Below, in pieces: positions 36,648-45,529 of a stretch of DNA of 64,000 bases. Origin of the DNA: an uncultured Prevotellaceae bacterium (GTDB taxonomy: Bacteria; Bacteroidota; Bacteroidia; Bacteroidales; Bacteroidaceae); the NCBI GenBank assembly GCA_900314655.1, contig OMWC01000001.1, forward strand, positions 124,001 through 188,000, read 5' to 3'. The notes beneath the pieces were generated by a model that did no database searches, was not told the DNA's origin, and saw only the letters and a list, made by a program, of their open reading frames with translations. Made by a program: the position numbers and the translations under genes. Every line of letters begins with the position of its first letter. Position 1 is the stretch's first letter.

Positions 36648-36721
36648 GGTGCGTTAGTTCAGCTGGTTAGAATGCCTGCCTGTCACGCAGGAGGTCACGG
36701 GTTCGAGTCCCGTACGCACCG
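36648..36721 (+). tRNA. tRNA-Asp (anticodon GTC), copy 1
   Basis: Acceptor GGTGCGT / ACGCACC with discriminator G; anticodon arm CCTGC-CTGTCAC-GCAGG gives GTC. No encoded CCA. Confidence 0.96.
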
Positions 36722-36757
36722 CTGAATTTTGGGAAAAGCAAAGAGAGAATTAGGACT

Positions 36758-36831
36758 GGTGCGTTAGTTCAGCTGGTTAGAATGCCTGCCTGTCACGCAG
36801 GAGGTCACGGGTTCGAGTCCCGTACGCACCG
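36758..36831 (+). tRNA. tRNA-Asp (anticodon GTC), copy 2
   Basis: Identical in all 74 bases to copy 1, separated by a 36-base spacer; probably one transcript. Confidence 0.96.
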
Positions 36832-36833
36832 CA

Positions 36834-36872
36834 GAAAAGCCATCCCCTTTTTGAGGATGGCTTTTTTGTGTC
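36834..36872. terminator. Terminator between tRNA-Asp and ispE
   Basis: Stem AAAAGCCATCC / GGATGGCTTTT with T-run, serving the tRNA pair and possibly the convergent ispE. Confidence 0.85.
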
Positions 36873-36887
36873 GTCTTACTCTTCTAC

Positions 36888-37688
36888 TCAAAGAATCCAC
36901 GTCTTACAGTCCCTGAACTCTTTTTCCAGCGACGGTGCTTCGTCGAAGAAAGCGAAGAGCGCCGAGCCGCTTCCGCTCATGGCCGCATAGCGCGCACCCA
37001 GCTCATAGAGTCGCCGCTTGATGTCAGCCAGCTGAGGATACAGCGGGAAGATGCTATCCTCGAAGTCGTTCACGAGCTGCTCCCGCCAAGTGTCGATAGG
37101 TTGCATGATGATGTCGCGGCAATTTCTCGTGGGGCGTTTTACCTTGATACCGCCGAAAGCCTCCCGCGTACTCACCGCCACCGGCGGCTTCACCACCACC
37201 ATGCGGTAGCGGCTCAGGTCGAGTGGGATAGGGGAGAGTCTTTCGCCAATGCCTTCGGCGTATGCCGGAATAGCCTGTATGAAGAACGGACAGTCGGCCC
37301 CCAGCCTTGCGGCCATCTGCTCCATCTCGGCGATGCTCATGTTCAGACCGAATTGCTCGTTGAGCAGTCTGATCGTGAAGGCACCGTCGGCAGAGCCTCC
37401 GCCCATGCCCGCCTGCATCGGTATCTGCTTGTCTAATATAATATGTACGGGCGGGAGCGTGTAGCGTTCAGCCACCATTCGGTAGGCACGCACCACCAGG
37501 TTCTTCTCCGCATCGCCCTCTACGGGCTGCCCCTTTATCTCGAGCTTAGTCTCCGTAGCTTCCCGAATCTCTATTTCGTCGTAGATAGGCACGGGGTAGA
37601 ACACCGTTTCCAGGTCGTGATATCCGTCAGCCCTTTTGCTGACCACGTTCAGTCCAAGGTTAATCTTGGCGCAAGGCTTTATCTTCAT
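36888..37688 (-). CDS. ispE: 4-diphosphocytidyl-2-C-methyl-D-erythritol kinase
   Basis: 266 residues of the GHMP kinase family. N-terminal KINLGLNVVSKRADGYHDLE, ATP motif MGGGSADGAFTIRLL, and C-terminal MSGSGSALFAFF. It phosphorylates CDP-methylerythritol in the MEP isoprenoid pathway. The stop of the short-chain dehydrogenase and the start of ispE are 10 bases apart on the same strand with the dehydrogenase downstream, so they may be cotranscribed. Confidence 0.96.
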   Translation of the reverse strand: MKIKPCAKINLGLNVVSKRADGYHDLETVFYPVPIYDEIEIREATETKLEIKGQPVEGDAEKNLVVRAYRMVAERYTLPPVHIILDKQIPMQAGMGGGSADGAFTIRLLNEQFGLNMSIAEMEQMAARLGADCPFFIQAIPAYAEGIGERLSPIPLDLSRYRMVVVKPPVAVSTREAFGGIKVKRPTRNCRDIIMQPIDTWREQLVNDFEDSIFPLYPQLADIKRRLYELGARYAAMSGSGSALFAFFDEAPSLEKEFRDCKTWIL

Positions 37689-37698
37689 GGTCAGTCTT

Positions 37699-38454
37699 TT
37701 ATTTTCTTACGATCACGCTGCCGCTGGCCTGATGCGTGGCCAGAATCAGCACTTCGGCTATCTGAACATGAGCAGGCGCATTGGCGGCATAGACGGCCAC
37801 GTCGGCAATGTCGTCGCCCGTCAGGGGCTTGATGCCGGTGTAGAGTTTGGCGGCGCGTTCGGTATCGCCACGGAAGCGAATGTTGCTGAAGTTGGTTTCC
37901 ACCAGCCCCGGCTTCAGGTTGGTTACGCGGATGGGCGTGTCGGCCACGTCGATGCGCAGCCCGTCGGTTAATGCCTTCACCGCCGCCTTGGTGGCGCAAT
38001 ACACGTTGCCGCCAGCGTAGGCCGCATCACCGGCCACCGACCCCACGTTGATCACGTGTCCGTGTCCGCGTTCCAGCATTCCCGGCACCACCAGTCGCGT
38101 CATCAGCAGCAGTCCCTTGATGTTCGTATCGATCATGGTTTCCCATTCATCGGGGTTCCCCTCATATTCAGGTTCCAGTCCGAGCGCCAGTCCTGCGTTA
38201 TTCACCAGCACGTCAATCGCGCGCCATTCCTCGGGCAGTCCTTCGATGAGTTTCGTAGCCGCCTCGCGGTCTCTCACGTCGAAGGCCAGCGTCATCACCT
38301 TTGCCCCCTTCTCCGTCAGTTCCCGTTCTATCTCTGCCAGCCGTTGTTCGTTACGTCCGGTCAGGATCACTTTGTCGCCATTCTCAGTAAACTTCTTTGC
38401 GCATCCAAGTCCGATTCCGCTTGTAGCGCCCGTAATCAGTACAATCTTATTCAT
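37699..38454 (-). CDS. Short-chain dehydrogenase/reductase (YdfG-like)
   Basis: 251 residues from ATG 38454. NAD(P) motif ITGATSGIGLGCAKKF, NNAG in VLVNNAGLALGL, catalytic S in NVGSVAGDAAY and YCATK. It resembles YdfG (3-hydroxy acid/L-allo-threonine dehydrogenase). The upstream extension of the frame crosses a TATCTTTGCC promoter near 38467-38476 (minus) and is rejected. Its true substrate cannot be read from sequence. Correction of layout: it lies upstream in coordinates of the repeat region, and its transcript runs toward ispE's start, not into it. Confidence 0.9.
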   Translation of the reverse strand: MNKIVLITGATSGIGLGCAKKFTENGDKVILTGRNEQRLAEIERELTEKGAKVMTLAFDVRDREAATKLIEGLPEEWRAIDVLVNNAGLALGLEPEYEGNPDEWETMIDTNIKGLLLMTRLVVPGMLERGHGHVINVGSVAGDAAYAGGNVYCATKAAVKALTDGLRIDVADTPIRVTNLKPGLVETNFSNIRFRGDTERAAKLYTGIKPLTGDDIADVAVYAANAPAHVQIAEVLILATHQASGSVIVRK

Positions 38455-38545
38455 AACTCTATTTTTCGGCAAAGATAGTGCAAAAAAACGATTAAGCGAA
38501 AAGAAAGAAGATTCTTTTTCTTTCTTGAGCGTGAGTTTTTTTCCT

Positions 38546-39110
38546 GTTTTTGCTATCACTGCTATCACTAAAATCAGTAAATGATTGGTTTGCAATAAGT
38601 TGCTGAGAAAATTTTAGTGATAGCACAGGTGATAGCAGTGATAGCAAAACGCCGAAATCCTGAAAAAGGTTGATGGTTAATCCTGTTTTTTTATGATAAA
38701 AAGCCCGTTTTTTGAGATTAATCACGCAGCGTGCATGGAGTTTTCAGAGTGAATATAACCTCCGTGAACTCTTATGACTCGGCGTGAGTTTTCTTAGGAA
38801 TTGTGTGGTGGCTGATGATGCGTTAAATTACTGCGAAGCCTCCGCAGTAGTACTGCGGATGATGCGCAGTAGTACTGCGGATGGGTTGCAGGAGTAATGC
38901 AACTGGTTCGCACTTTTGCGAGAAACAACAGCGTGTTTTGCGAGAGATAAAAGCGCGTATGCGAAAAACTGAGTGTTTAGGGGCGTTTTTTTCAGCGGCA
39001 AGGCATTTTGCTATCACTGCTATCACCTGTGCTATCACTAAATTCAGCGTTGCAACTCACAGTCATTCAGCTGGTTACTGATTTTAGTGATGGCAGTGAT
39101 AGCAAAAACG
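38546..39110. repeat. Nested inverted-repeat region, about 565 bases
   Basis: Outer arms of about 35 bases: 38546-38581 (TTTTTGCTATCACTGC... ending ATCAGTAA) against 39075-39110, with one mismatch. Inner arms of about 38 bases: 38614-38653 (GTGATAGCACAGGTGATAGC...) against 39005-39045. The units are GTGATAGC boxes in tandem. The centre has CCGCAGTAGTACTGCGG-like near-palindromes (38843-38880, twice) and no gene. No transposase, no target duplication seen. Confidence 0.75.
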
Positions 39111-39232
39111 TGAAAAATTTTTCTTATGTGAATGATATAGGCTATGAGAAATAGGAGACCCACCCCAGCCCTCCCTGCTTAGGGAGGGAGTAAATAGTTA
39201 GCGCAAAATTTGGAGGGAATGAAATTAATCTT

Positions 39233-39245
39233 TATCTTTGCAGCG
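39233..39245 (+). promoter_or_regulatory. Promoter of the MNT/HEPN pair
   Basis: TATCTTTGCAG; it decides that translation starts at ATG 39267, not at the earlier in-frame ATG 39210. Confidence 0.65.
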
Positions 39246-39266
39246 AATAATGATTTGAATCTTATC

Positions 39267-39596
39267 ATGAGTGAGTCGGAAAAGAGTCGCAATGTGTTGC
39301 AACAGATAAAGGAAGTTGCCATGCGTGTTATGCCAAAGGGGTCAAAGGTGATTCTCTTTGGTTCGAGGGCACGTGGTGATGAAAGAAGTGATAGCGACTG
39401 GGATTTGCTGGTCTTGCTCGATAAAGATAAGATTCAGGATTCAGACCATGATCTCTATACCTATCCTTTTTGGGAACTGGGTTGGTCTATCGATGCCATG
39501 ATTCATCCAGTCATTTATACTTTGAAGGATTGGGTAAAGAGGAATAATCCTATTTTCAGGAATAATGTTGAACGTGACGGTATATTGATATGCTGA
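39267..39596 (+). CDS. MNT-type nucleotidyltransferase (antitoxin)
   Basis: 109 residues. Minimal nucleotidyltransferase: GSRARGDERSDSDWD (G32-S33 with D44 and D46 as metal ligands). In the HEPN/MNT modules the MNT protein blocks the HEPN toxin, in studied cases by adding AMP to a tyrosine. The next gene overlaps by 7 bases and encodes the HEPN partner. Confidence 0.88.
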   Translation: MSESEKSRNVLQQIKEVAMRVMPKGSKVILFGSRARGDERSDSDWDLLVLLDKDKIQDSDHDLYTYPFWELGWSIDAMIHPVIYTLKDWVKRNNPIFRNNVERDGILIC

Positions 39597-40000
39597 CAGA
39601 TGAAGAAAGACATGATTTGACTAAATATCGTGTAGAAAAGTCAAGGCACGTATTTAAGGAAGCTGAAGATGTAGCCAAACTGGGTTATTGGAATCTTGCA
39701 GGTAATCGCTTGTATTACTCAGTGTTCCATATGGCTCAAGCATTGTTGCTGGATAATCGTCTTGATGCTCACTCTCATTCGGGGCTCATTCATGTTTTGG
39801 GACAGCATTTTGTTTCGACGGGTCGTTTAGACAAGGCTTATGGTAGATTGATTTCAAGGCTCTATGAATTGCGTCAGTCAGGGGATTACAATGATATGTT
39901 TGAAGCTACTGAAGAAGAGGTGAAGCCTTATTTCGAACATGTAAAGAGAATGCTTGATGAAATGCAATCTCTTATTACGGGAATAAGCGAACAAGCATGA
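39590..40000 (+). CDS. HEPN-domain protein (toxin partner)
   Basis: 136 residues. HEPN signature R40-x6-H47 in AGNRLYYSVFHMAQALL, then HSGLIHVLGQHFVSTG and RLYELRQSGDYNDMFE. HEPN proteins of this type are RNases or inactive relatives. Paired with the MNT gene by a 7-base overlap. Whether it is toxic here is not shown by sequence. Confidence 0.88.
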   Translation: MLTDEERHDLTKYRVEKSRHVFKEAEDVAKLGYWNLAGNRLYYSVFHMAQALLLDNRLDAHSHSGLIHVLGQHFVSTGRLDKAYGRLISRLYELRQSGDYNDMFEATEEEVKPYFEHVKRMLDEMQSLITGISEQA

Positions 40001-40400
40001 GCGGTGTTTCATAAAAACAAAAATCCTCATAAATCTAACGCAAATCCTCCCTCATAATCTACATTTTTGTGAGATTCTTGTAGATTTTTGTCTTATTCTT
40101 CGTGTCTTTGTGTCTTTGTGTTGAGCTTATTTTTTTCTTTGCCCATCTGAAAAGTGTGTCAGTGTTGTGTCAGTGTTTTAACGCATAAAATTAGTTTTCA
40201 ATGGGTGGGACAAGGCTTCTGATGGGAGGGAGCAGAGCCTGTTTCGAAGCGAAAGTGTAGCCAAAACGGCTACACTTTTTGTCGGTGCCGAGTCTTTGAG
40301 GAAGGTGGGCGACGGCTGGATGTAATGGATTTTTTCGGCAATAATTTTGTTTTTTTGATTTTTATTTGTACTTTTGCGTTTTAATAAAACATATACGCTT
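40001..40400. other. Gene-free stretch upstream of the acyl-CoA ligase
   Basis: Contains a hairpin (GTGTAGCC / GGCTACAC, 40255-40279, then T-run) that can serve as a terminator, an imperfect repeat ATCTACATTTTTGTGAGATTC/TTGTAGATTTTTG split by a few bases, and a TACTTTTGCG promoter at about 40370-40379. No gene seen. Confidence 0.7.
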
Positions 40401-42212
40401 ATGCAGACAAGATGTCATTATTCGGTGCTTATTCATAAACAGGCAGAAAAGTATGGCGACCGTACCGCTTTGATCTATCGTGATTTCGGAAGTTTGAAGT
40501 GGAAAGAATGTTCTTGGAATGAGTTCTCAAAGAATGTGCGTGTGGTCAGTAATGCAATGCTCAACTTGGGCGTGAAGGTGCAGGAGAATGTGGGCGTTTT
40601 CTCGCAGAACACGGTTCATTATCTGTTTACTGACTTTGGTGCTTTCGGTATCCGTGCCGTCACGGTGCCTTTCTATGCCACCAGCTCGGAGCAGCAGATA
40701 CAGTTTATGATTGGCGACGCGCAGATCAGATTCCTCTTCGTGGGTGAGCAGGAGCAGTACGACAAGGCATACCGCGTGCTGTCGCTCTGTCCTACGCTGG
40801 AGAAGATCATCATCTTCGACCGTTCAGTCCGTAAGGTGCAGCACGACACGATGAGCATCTATTGGGATGAGTTCCTGAAACTTGGCGAGGGCTGTCCGCG
40901 TCAGAGTGAGTTGGAGGTTCTCTATGCACAGGCTAATGATGACGATATTGCCAATATCCTTTATACCAGTGGAACCACGGGCGACTCAAAGGGCGTGATT
41001 CTGAGCCATGGGCAGTTTAATGCGGCCATGATAGCCAACGACGAGAATCTGCCTGTCGGCGAGAAGGATCGTGTGATGTGCTTCCTTCCGTTGACGCATG
41101 TCTTTGAGCGCGGTTGGTGCTTCCTTTGCTTGAGCGAAGGTGCCACGGTGATTGTGAACACCTATCCGAAAGAGGTGCAGCAGTCGCTCAAAGAGACTCA
41201 TCCTACGTGTATGAGTAGTGTGCCGCGCTTCTGGGAGAAGGTCTATATAGGCGTGAAATCCAAGATTGAGAACTCCGGCGCCGTGCAGCGCAAACTGTTT
41301 ACCCACGCCTTGGCAGTAGGCCGCAAGCACAACGTGGAATACCTGAGCCGCGGCAAGCGTCCGCCTCTGGCTTTGCAGATGGAGTATAAACTGATGGACA
41401 AGACGGTCTTTTCGCTGCTGCGCAAGCAGTTGGGTCTGGAGAATCCTAATTTCTTCCCGACGGCAGGTTCGTATGTCTCACCCGATGTGGAGGAGTTCGT
41501 CCTCAGCGTCGGCATCTTTATGATGGTAGGCTACGGACTGACGGAGAGCCTGGCTACGGTGAGCAACGTGCATAAGGACAAGCCCTTCACCATCGGTTCG
41601 GTAGGGCGTCCGATTAGCGGCTTGGATATCAAGATTGGCGAGAATGACGAGATACTGCTGAAAGGCCCCACGATTACCCGTGGATACTACAAGCGCGATG
41701 CGCTGAATCAGGAGGCTTTCACCGAAGACGGCTATTTCCGCACGGGTGATGCCGGCTATCTGAAGGACGGTGAGCTGTATCTGAAGGAACGTATCAAGGA
41801 GCTCTACAAGACTTCCAACGGAAAGTATATTGCCCCGCAGATGATTGAATCGAAACTGCTGGTGGATAAGTTCATAGAGCAGTTGGCGGTGATTGCCGAC
41901 CAGCGCAAGTTTGTCAGCGCCCTGATTGTGCCGGCCTTTGCCGAACTTGAAGAATACGCCAAGGACAACGATATAGAGTTCTCTTCCCGTGAAGATCTTT
42001 GCCAGAACAAGAAGATCTATAAGATGATGGAAGAGCGCATCGAGACCTTGCAGCAGCAACTGGCCAATTATGAGAAAGTGAAACGGTTCACCCTGCTGCC
42101 TCGTCCGTTCACGATGGAGAATGGCGAGCTCACCAACACATTGAAGATCAAGCGCCGCGTGTTGAATAAGAACTACGCAGCCCAAATCGAGGCTATGTAC
42201 GCCGAGGAATAA
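40401..42212 (+). CDS. Long-chain acyl-CoA ligase (AMP-forming)
   Basis: 603 residues. AMP-binding motif YTSGTTGDSKGVILSH, then GYGLTES, YFRTGDAGYLKDGELYLKER and the C-terminal K region of SNGKYIAPQMIESKL. It activates fatty acids as acyl-AMP and CoA thioester. The promoter near 40370 favours the start at 40401 over the open frame from 40374. prfB follows after 13 bases. Confidence 0.93.
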   Translation: MQTRCHYSVLIHKQAEKYGDRTALIYRDFGSLKWKECSWNEFSKNVRVVSNAMLNLGVKVQENVGVFSQNTVHYLFTDFGAFGIRAVTVPFYATSSEQQIQFMIGDAQIRFLFVGEQEQYDKAYRVLSLCPTLEKIIIFDRSVRKVQHDTMSIYWDEFLKLGEGCPRQSELEVLYAQANDDDIANILYTSGTTGDSKGVILSHGQFNAAMIANDENLPVGEKDRVMCFLPLTHVFERGWCFLCLSEGATVIVNTYPKEVQQSLKETHPTCMSSVPRFWEKVYIGVKSKIENSGAVQRKLFTHALAVGRKHNVEYLSRGKRPPLALQMEYKLMDKTVFSLLRKQLGLENPNFFPTAGSYVSPDVEEFVLSVGIFMMVGYGLTESLATVSNVHKDKPFTIGSVGRPISGLDIKIGENDEILLKGPTITRGYYKRDALNQEAFTEDGYFRTGDAGYLKDGELYLKERIKELYKTSNGKYIAPQMIESKLLVDKFIEQLAVIADQRKFVSALIVPAFAELEEYAKDNDIEFSSREDLCQNKKIYKMMEERIETLQQQLANYEKVKRFTLLPRPFTMENGELTNTLKIKRRVLNKNYAAQIEAMYAEE

Positions 42213-42225
42213 TTTTAATCCGAGT

Positions 42226-43347
42226 ATGATCACACAAGACCAATTGAAGGATGTCCTGCAGCGGGCAGAAGATCTGCACCGCTATCTCGACATCGACCGC
42301 AAACAGATGGAATTCGAGGAGGAAGACCTCCGTACGCAGGCTCCCGACTTTTGGGAGGATCCCAAGCGGGCACAGGAGCAGATGAAGAAGGTGAAAGACA
42401 TCAAGCGCTGGCTGGATGGCTATCATGAAGTGCGTACGCTGGCCGATGAACTGCAGCTGGCATTCGACTTCTATCATGAGGACATGGTGACCGAGGAGGA
42501 AGTGGATGAAGACTACCATAAGGCCATCAAGGCCATCGAAGACCTGGAACTGAAGAATATGCTGCGCCAGAAGGAAGACCCGATGGATGCGGTGCTGAAG
42601 ATTAACTCAGGTGCCGGCGGCACGGAGGCTCAGGACTGGGCAGGCATGCTGATGCGTATGTATATGCGCTGGTGTGAGGCTCATGGCCATAAGGTGACCA
42701 TTGCCGATCTTCAGGAGGGCGATGAGGCTGGCATCAAGAGTGTGACGATGGAGATTGAGAAAGGCGAATATGCCTATGGTTTCCTGAAGAGCGAGAACGG
42801 TGTTCACCGCCTGGTGCGTGTCTCGCCGTTCAATGCCCAGGGCAAGCGCATGACCTCTTTTGCCTCCGTTTTCGTGAGTCCGCTGGTCGATGATACCATC
42901 GAGGTGTATGTAGATCCCGCCAAGCTGTCGTGGGATACATTCCGTTCCTCGGGTGCCGGTGGTCAGAATGTAAATAAGGTGGAGTCGGGTGTGCGTCTGC
43001 GCTATTGGTACACCGACCCGGATACGGGTGAGGAAGAGGAAATCCTCATTGAGAACACCGAGACCCGTGACCAGCCTAAGAACAAGGAGAAAGCCATGCT
43101 TCTGCTCAAGTCGCAGCTTTATGACCGGGCCATGAAGAAGCGCCTGGAAGCGCAGGCCAAGATTGAGGCGGGCAAGAAGAAGATAGAGTGGGGTAGCCAG
43201 ATTCGCTCCTATGTCTTTGATGACCGCCGCGTGAAGGATCATCGCACCAACTATCAGACCACCGATGTGGATGGCGTGATGGACGGTAAGATTGACGATT
43301 TCATCAAGGCCTACCTGATGGAGTTCCCCGTCGAAGAGGAGAGTTGA
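42226..43347 (+). CDS. prfB: Peptide chain release factor 2, no programmed frameshift
   Basis: 373 residues in a single frame. SPF anticodon-like tripeptide (RVSPFNAQGKR) that reads UGA/UAA, and GGQ motif (SSGAGGQNVNKVES). Many bacteria have a +1 frameshift at codon 26 (in-frame UGA); here that stretch reads RYLDIDRKQ without any stop, so the autoregulatory frameshift is absent. Confidence 0.96.
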   Translation: MITQDQLKDVLQRAEDLHRYLDIDRKQMEFEEEDLRTQAPDFWEDPKRAQEQMKKVKDIKRWLDGYHEVRTLADELQLAFDFYHEDMVTEEEVDEDYHKAIKAIEDLELKNMLRQKEDPMDAVLKINSGAGGTEAQDWAGMLMRMYMRWCEAHGHKVTIADLQEGDEAGIKSVTMEIEKGEYAYGFLKSENGVHRLVRVSPFNAQGKRMTSFASVFVSPLVDDTIEVYVDPAKLSWDTFRSSGAGGQNVNKVESGVRLRYWYTDPDTGEEEEILIENTETRDQPKNKEKAMLLLKSQLYDRAMKKRLEAQAKIEAGKKKIEWGSQIRSYVFDDRRVKDHRTNYQTTDVDGVMDGKIDDFIKAYLMEFPVEEES

Positions 43348-43423
43348 GGAGGAGGTAAGATGTAAGAGGTAAGATGTAAGAGGTAAGTGAAACTTTAATA
43401 AAACATCAAATAATAATAAGATT

Positions 43424-43567
43424 ATGAGTCAAAAAAGAAAATTGCAGCGTGCGCGCCATGCCGCTAAGGAAGAAGAAAAGGGAAAGAACATCGTGAAGTG
43501 GATATTCGGCTGTCTGGTGGCACTGGCAGTCATCTACATGGTTTATATCGTTATCACGATGTCTTAA
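43424..43567 (+). CDS. Small single-helix membrane protein (47 aa)
   Basis: ATGAGTCAAAAAAGAAAATT start with a purine-rich leader. Basic N-terminus (SQKRKLQRARHAAKEEEKGK) followed by one membrane helix (IFGCLVALAVIYMVYIVI). Its TAA at 43565-43567 abuts the CYTH gene start at 43568, which supports it as a coding gene. Function unknown. Confidence 0.75.
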   Translation: MSQKRKLQRARHAAKEEEKGKNIVKWIFGCLVALAVIYMVYIVITMS

Positions 43568-44089
43568 ATGAGCGGTCTGGAGATAGAACGCAAGTTTCTG
43601 GTTCGCGGCGAGGATTATCGCCGTCAGGCTACATCGAAAAACCGTATCCGGCAAGGGTATATCATGAGCAAGAACGGGCGCACCGTCAGGGTTCGCGTCC
43701 GCGATGCTCATGCGTTCCTCACGATTAAGGGACCGTCGAAGAACGGCGGGTTGTCACGCTACGAGTTTGAAAAGGAAATAACCCTCGATGAGGCAGAGCA
43801 CCTGATGGAGATCTGCGAGCCGGGCATTATCGACAAAACCCGCTATCTGGTGCCCAGTCCTGATGGGAAGCATACGTTTGAGGTAGATGAATTCTATGGC
43901 GACAATGCGGGGCTGGTGATGGCCGAAGTGGAACTCCGGAATGAGGACGAACCGTTCAAAAAGCCCGATTTCATCGGTGATGAGGTCACGGGCGACCGTC
44001 GGTTCTACAATGCTCACATGCGCAAGATGCCCTTCATCGTATGGCGTGGCACTATTCCTAAGGAGTTCCGCCATTTAGTATTGGAGTAA
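43568..44089 (+). CDS. CYTH-domain protein
   Basis: 173 residues. ExExK motif EIERKFLV at residues 5-12; further conserved charged residues in RVRVRDAHAFLTIKG, YEFEKEIT and MAEVELRNED line the tunnel of triphosphate tunnel enzymes. The family hydrolyses triphosphates (inorganic triphosphate or thiamine triphosphate) or makes cAMP. No cyclase context here, so a triphosphatase is more likely. Follows the small membrane protein without a gap. Confidence 0.9.
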   Translation: MSGLEIERKFLVRGEDYRRQATSKNRIRQGYIMSKNGRTVRVRVRDAHAFLTIKGPSKNGGLSRYEFEKEITLDEAEHLMEICEPGIIDKTRYLVPSPDGKHTFEVDEFYGDNAGLVMAEVELRNEDEPFKKPDFIGDEVTGDRRFYNAHMRKMPFIVWRGTIPKEFRHLVLE

Positions 44090-44116
44090 TCCATCTAATA
44101 CACAAACATAAATAGT

Positions 44117-45478
44117 ATGATGAGTTCAGAAAGAGGAAATTTCGGAACAAGGCTGGGCGTGATCCTTGCCACTGCCGGCGGAGCTGTCGGTCTGGGCAAT
44201 GTGTGGCGCTTTCCCTATGTGACCGGGCAGAACGGAGGTGCTGCCTTTATCCTTATTTATATAGGGTGTGTGCTCGTGATGGGCATCCCCGTGATGCTTT
44301 GCGAGATGATGATCGGGCGCCATGCCCAGGCCAATACCGCCCGTGCCTATTCCATCATGGGCAACGGCACGGCCTGGAAGCTGGTGGGCCTTCTCGGGGT
44401 GCTTACCTCGGCCCTGATCTTAGGCTATTATAGTGTGGTGAGCGGTTGGACGCTTCAGTACATCTTCTCTTCGATAGCCGGCAATATCCATGGCACGCCT
44501 GAATATTTCAAGGAGTATTTCACGGCCTTCTCCACGCATCCCATTAAGCCTATCATGTGGGGCGCCCTCTTGATAGGCATGACCCATTTCGTAATCGTTC
44601 ATGGCGTGCAAGACGGCATCGAGAAGGCTTCCAAGATCATGATGCCCATTCTCTTTGTGCTGCTTATCATATTGATGATATGTGCACTGTCCCTGCCCAA
44701 TGCATGGAAGGGTGTGGAATTCCTCCTCAAACCGGATTTCTCGAAAGTGACGGGAAAGACATTCCTCGAAGCTCTCGGGCAGTCGTTCTTCTCCCTGAGT
44801 ATCGCGATGGGATGCCTCTGCACGTATGCCAGTTATTTCAAGCGTGAGACACGCCTCTTGCCTTCAGCCCTTCAGATAGCTGCCATTGATACGATGGTAG
44901 CCGTACTGGCCGGACTCATCATCTTCCCAGCTGCTCTTTCTGTGGGCGTTCAGCCTGATAGCGGTCCTTCGCTCATCTTTATCACGCTGCCCAATGTCTT
45001 TGAGCAGGCTTTCGGCAGCATGCCCTTCGTGGAGTATGTGGTGAGCATCCTGTTCTACCTGCTGCTGACCATTGCCGCCTTGACCAGTAATATCTCCATC
45101 CACGAAGTAAGCACCTCGTTTCTGAGTGAGGAGTTGCATCTGGGCCGCCGCAATGCAGCCCGTCTTGTTACGCTCTATGCCGTCATCACGGGTGGCATCT
45201 GTTCCCTTTCCTTGGGTATGTGGGACTGGTGTTCGCTTTTCGGAATGCCGCTCTTTGATTTCCTCGACTGGTTCACGGCCAATTGCTGCCTGCCTGTCGG
45301 TGCATTCTTCACCTGCCTTTTCATTGGCTGGTATGTGGATCATAAGGTGGTGCACGACGAAATCACCAACTGGGGCACCACCAACGTACGCTTTGTCCAT
45401 CTGTTTGTGCTGGCCGTGAAATATATCTGCCCGTTGTTCATCATTTGTGTGTTCCTTCACCAGCTGGGGTGGATTTAA
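44117..45478 (+). CDS. Sodium:neurotransmitter symporter family protein (SLC6/SNF), copy 1
   Basis: 453 residues. The LeuT-type signature GGAVGLGNVWRFPYVTGQNGGA sets the sodium sites in helix 1. About 11 membrane helices. Bacterial members take up amino acids or tryptophan with sodium. A paralogue follows 51 bases later. Translation could also start at the second ATG (44120). Confidence 0.93.
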   Translation: MMSSERGNFGTRLGVILATAGGAVGLGNVWRFPYVTGQNGGAAFILIYIGCVLVMGIPVMLCEMMIGRHAQANTARAYSIMGNGTAWKLVGLLGVLTSALILGYYSVVSGWTLQYIFSSIAGNIHGTPEYFKEYFTAFSTHPIKPIMWGALLIGMTHFVIVHGVQDGIEKASKIMMPILFVLLIILMICALSLPNAWKGVEFLLKPDFSKVTGKTFLEALGQSFFSLSIAMGCLCTYASYFKRETRLLPSALQIAAIDTMVAVLAGLIIFPAALSVGVQPDSGPSLIFITLPNVFEQAFGSMPFVEYVVSILFYLLLTIAALTSNISIHEVSTSFLSEELHLGRRNAARLVTLYAVITGGICSLSLGMWDWCSLFGMPLFDFLDWFTANCCLPVGAFFTCLFIGWYVDHKVVHDEITNWGTTNVRFVHLFVLAVKYICPLFIICVFLHQLGWI

Positions 45479-45527
45479 GTTTCAGGTTTCAGGTTTCAAG
45501 TTTCAGGATTCAAGTTTCTGGTTTAGG
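45479..45527. repeat. TTTCAGG-type tandem repeat
   Basis: AGTTTCAGGTTTCAGG-like units repeat about six times between the two symporter genes; a similar run follows the second gene at 46874-46915. Confidence 0.85.
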
Positions 45528-45529
45528 AT

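Noticed and set aside
39267..40000. Reading the MNT/HEPN pair as part of the 38.5 kb repeat unit
   Set aside because: The genes lie outside the outer arms, with their own promoter.
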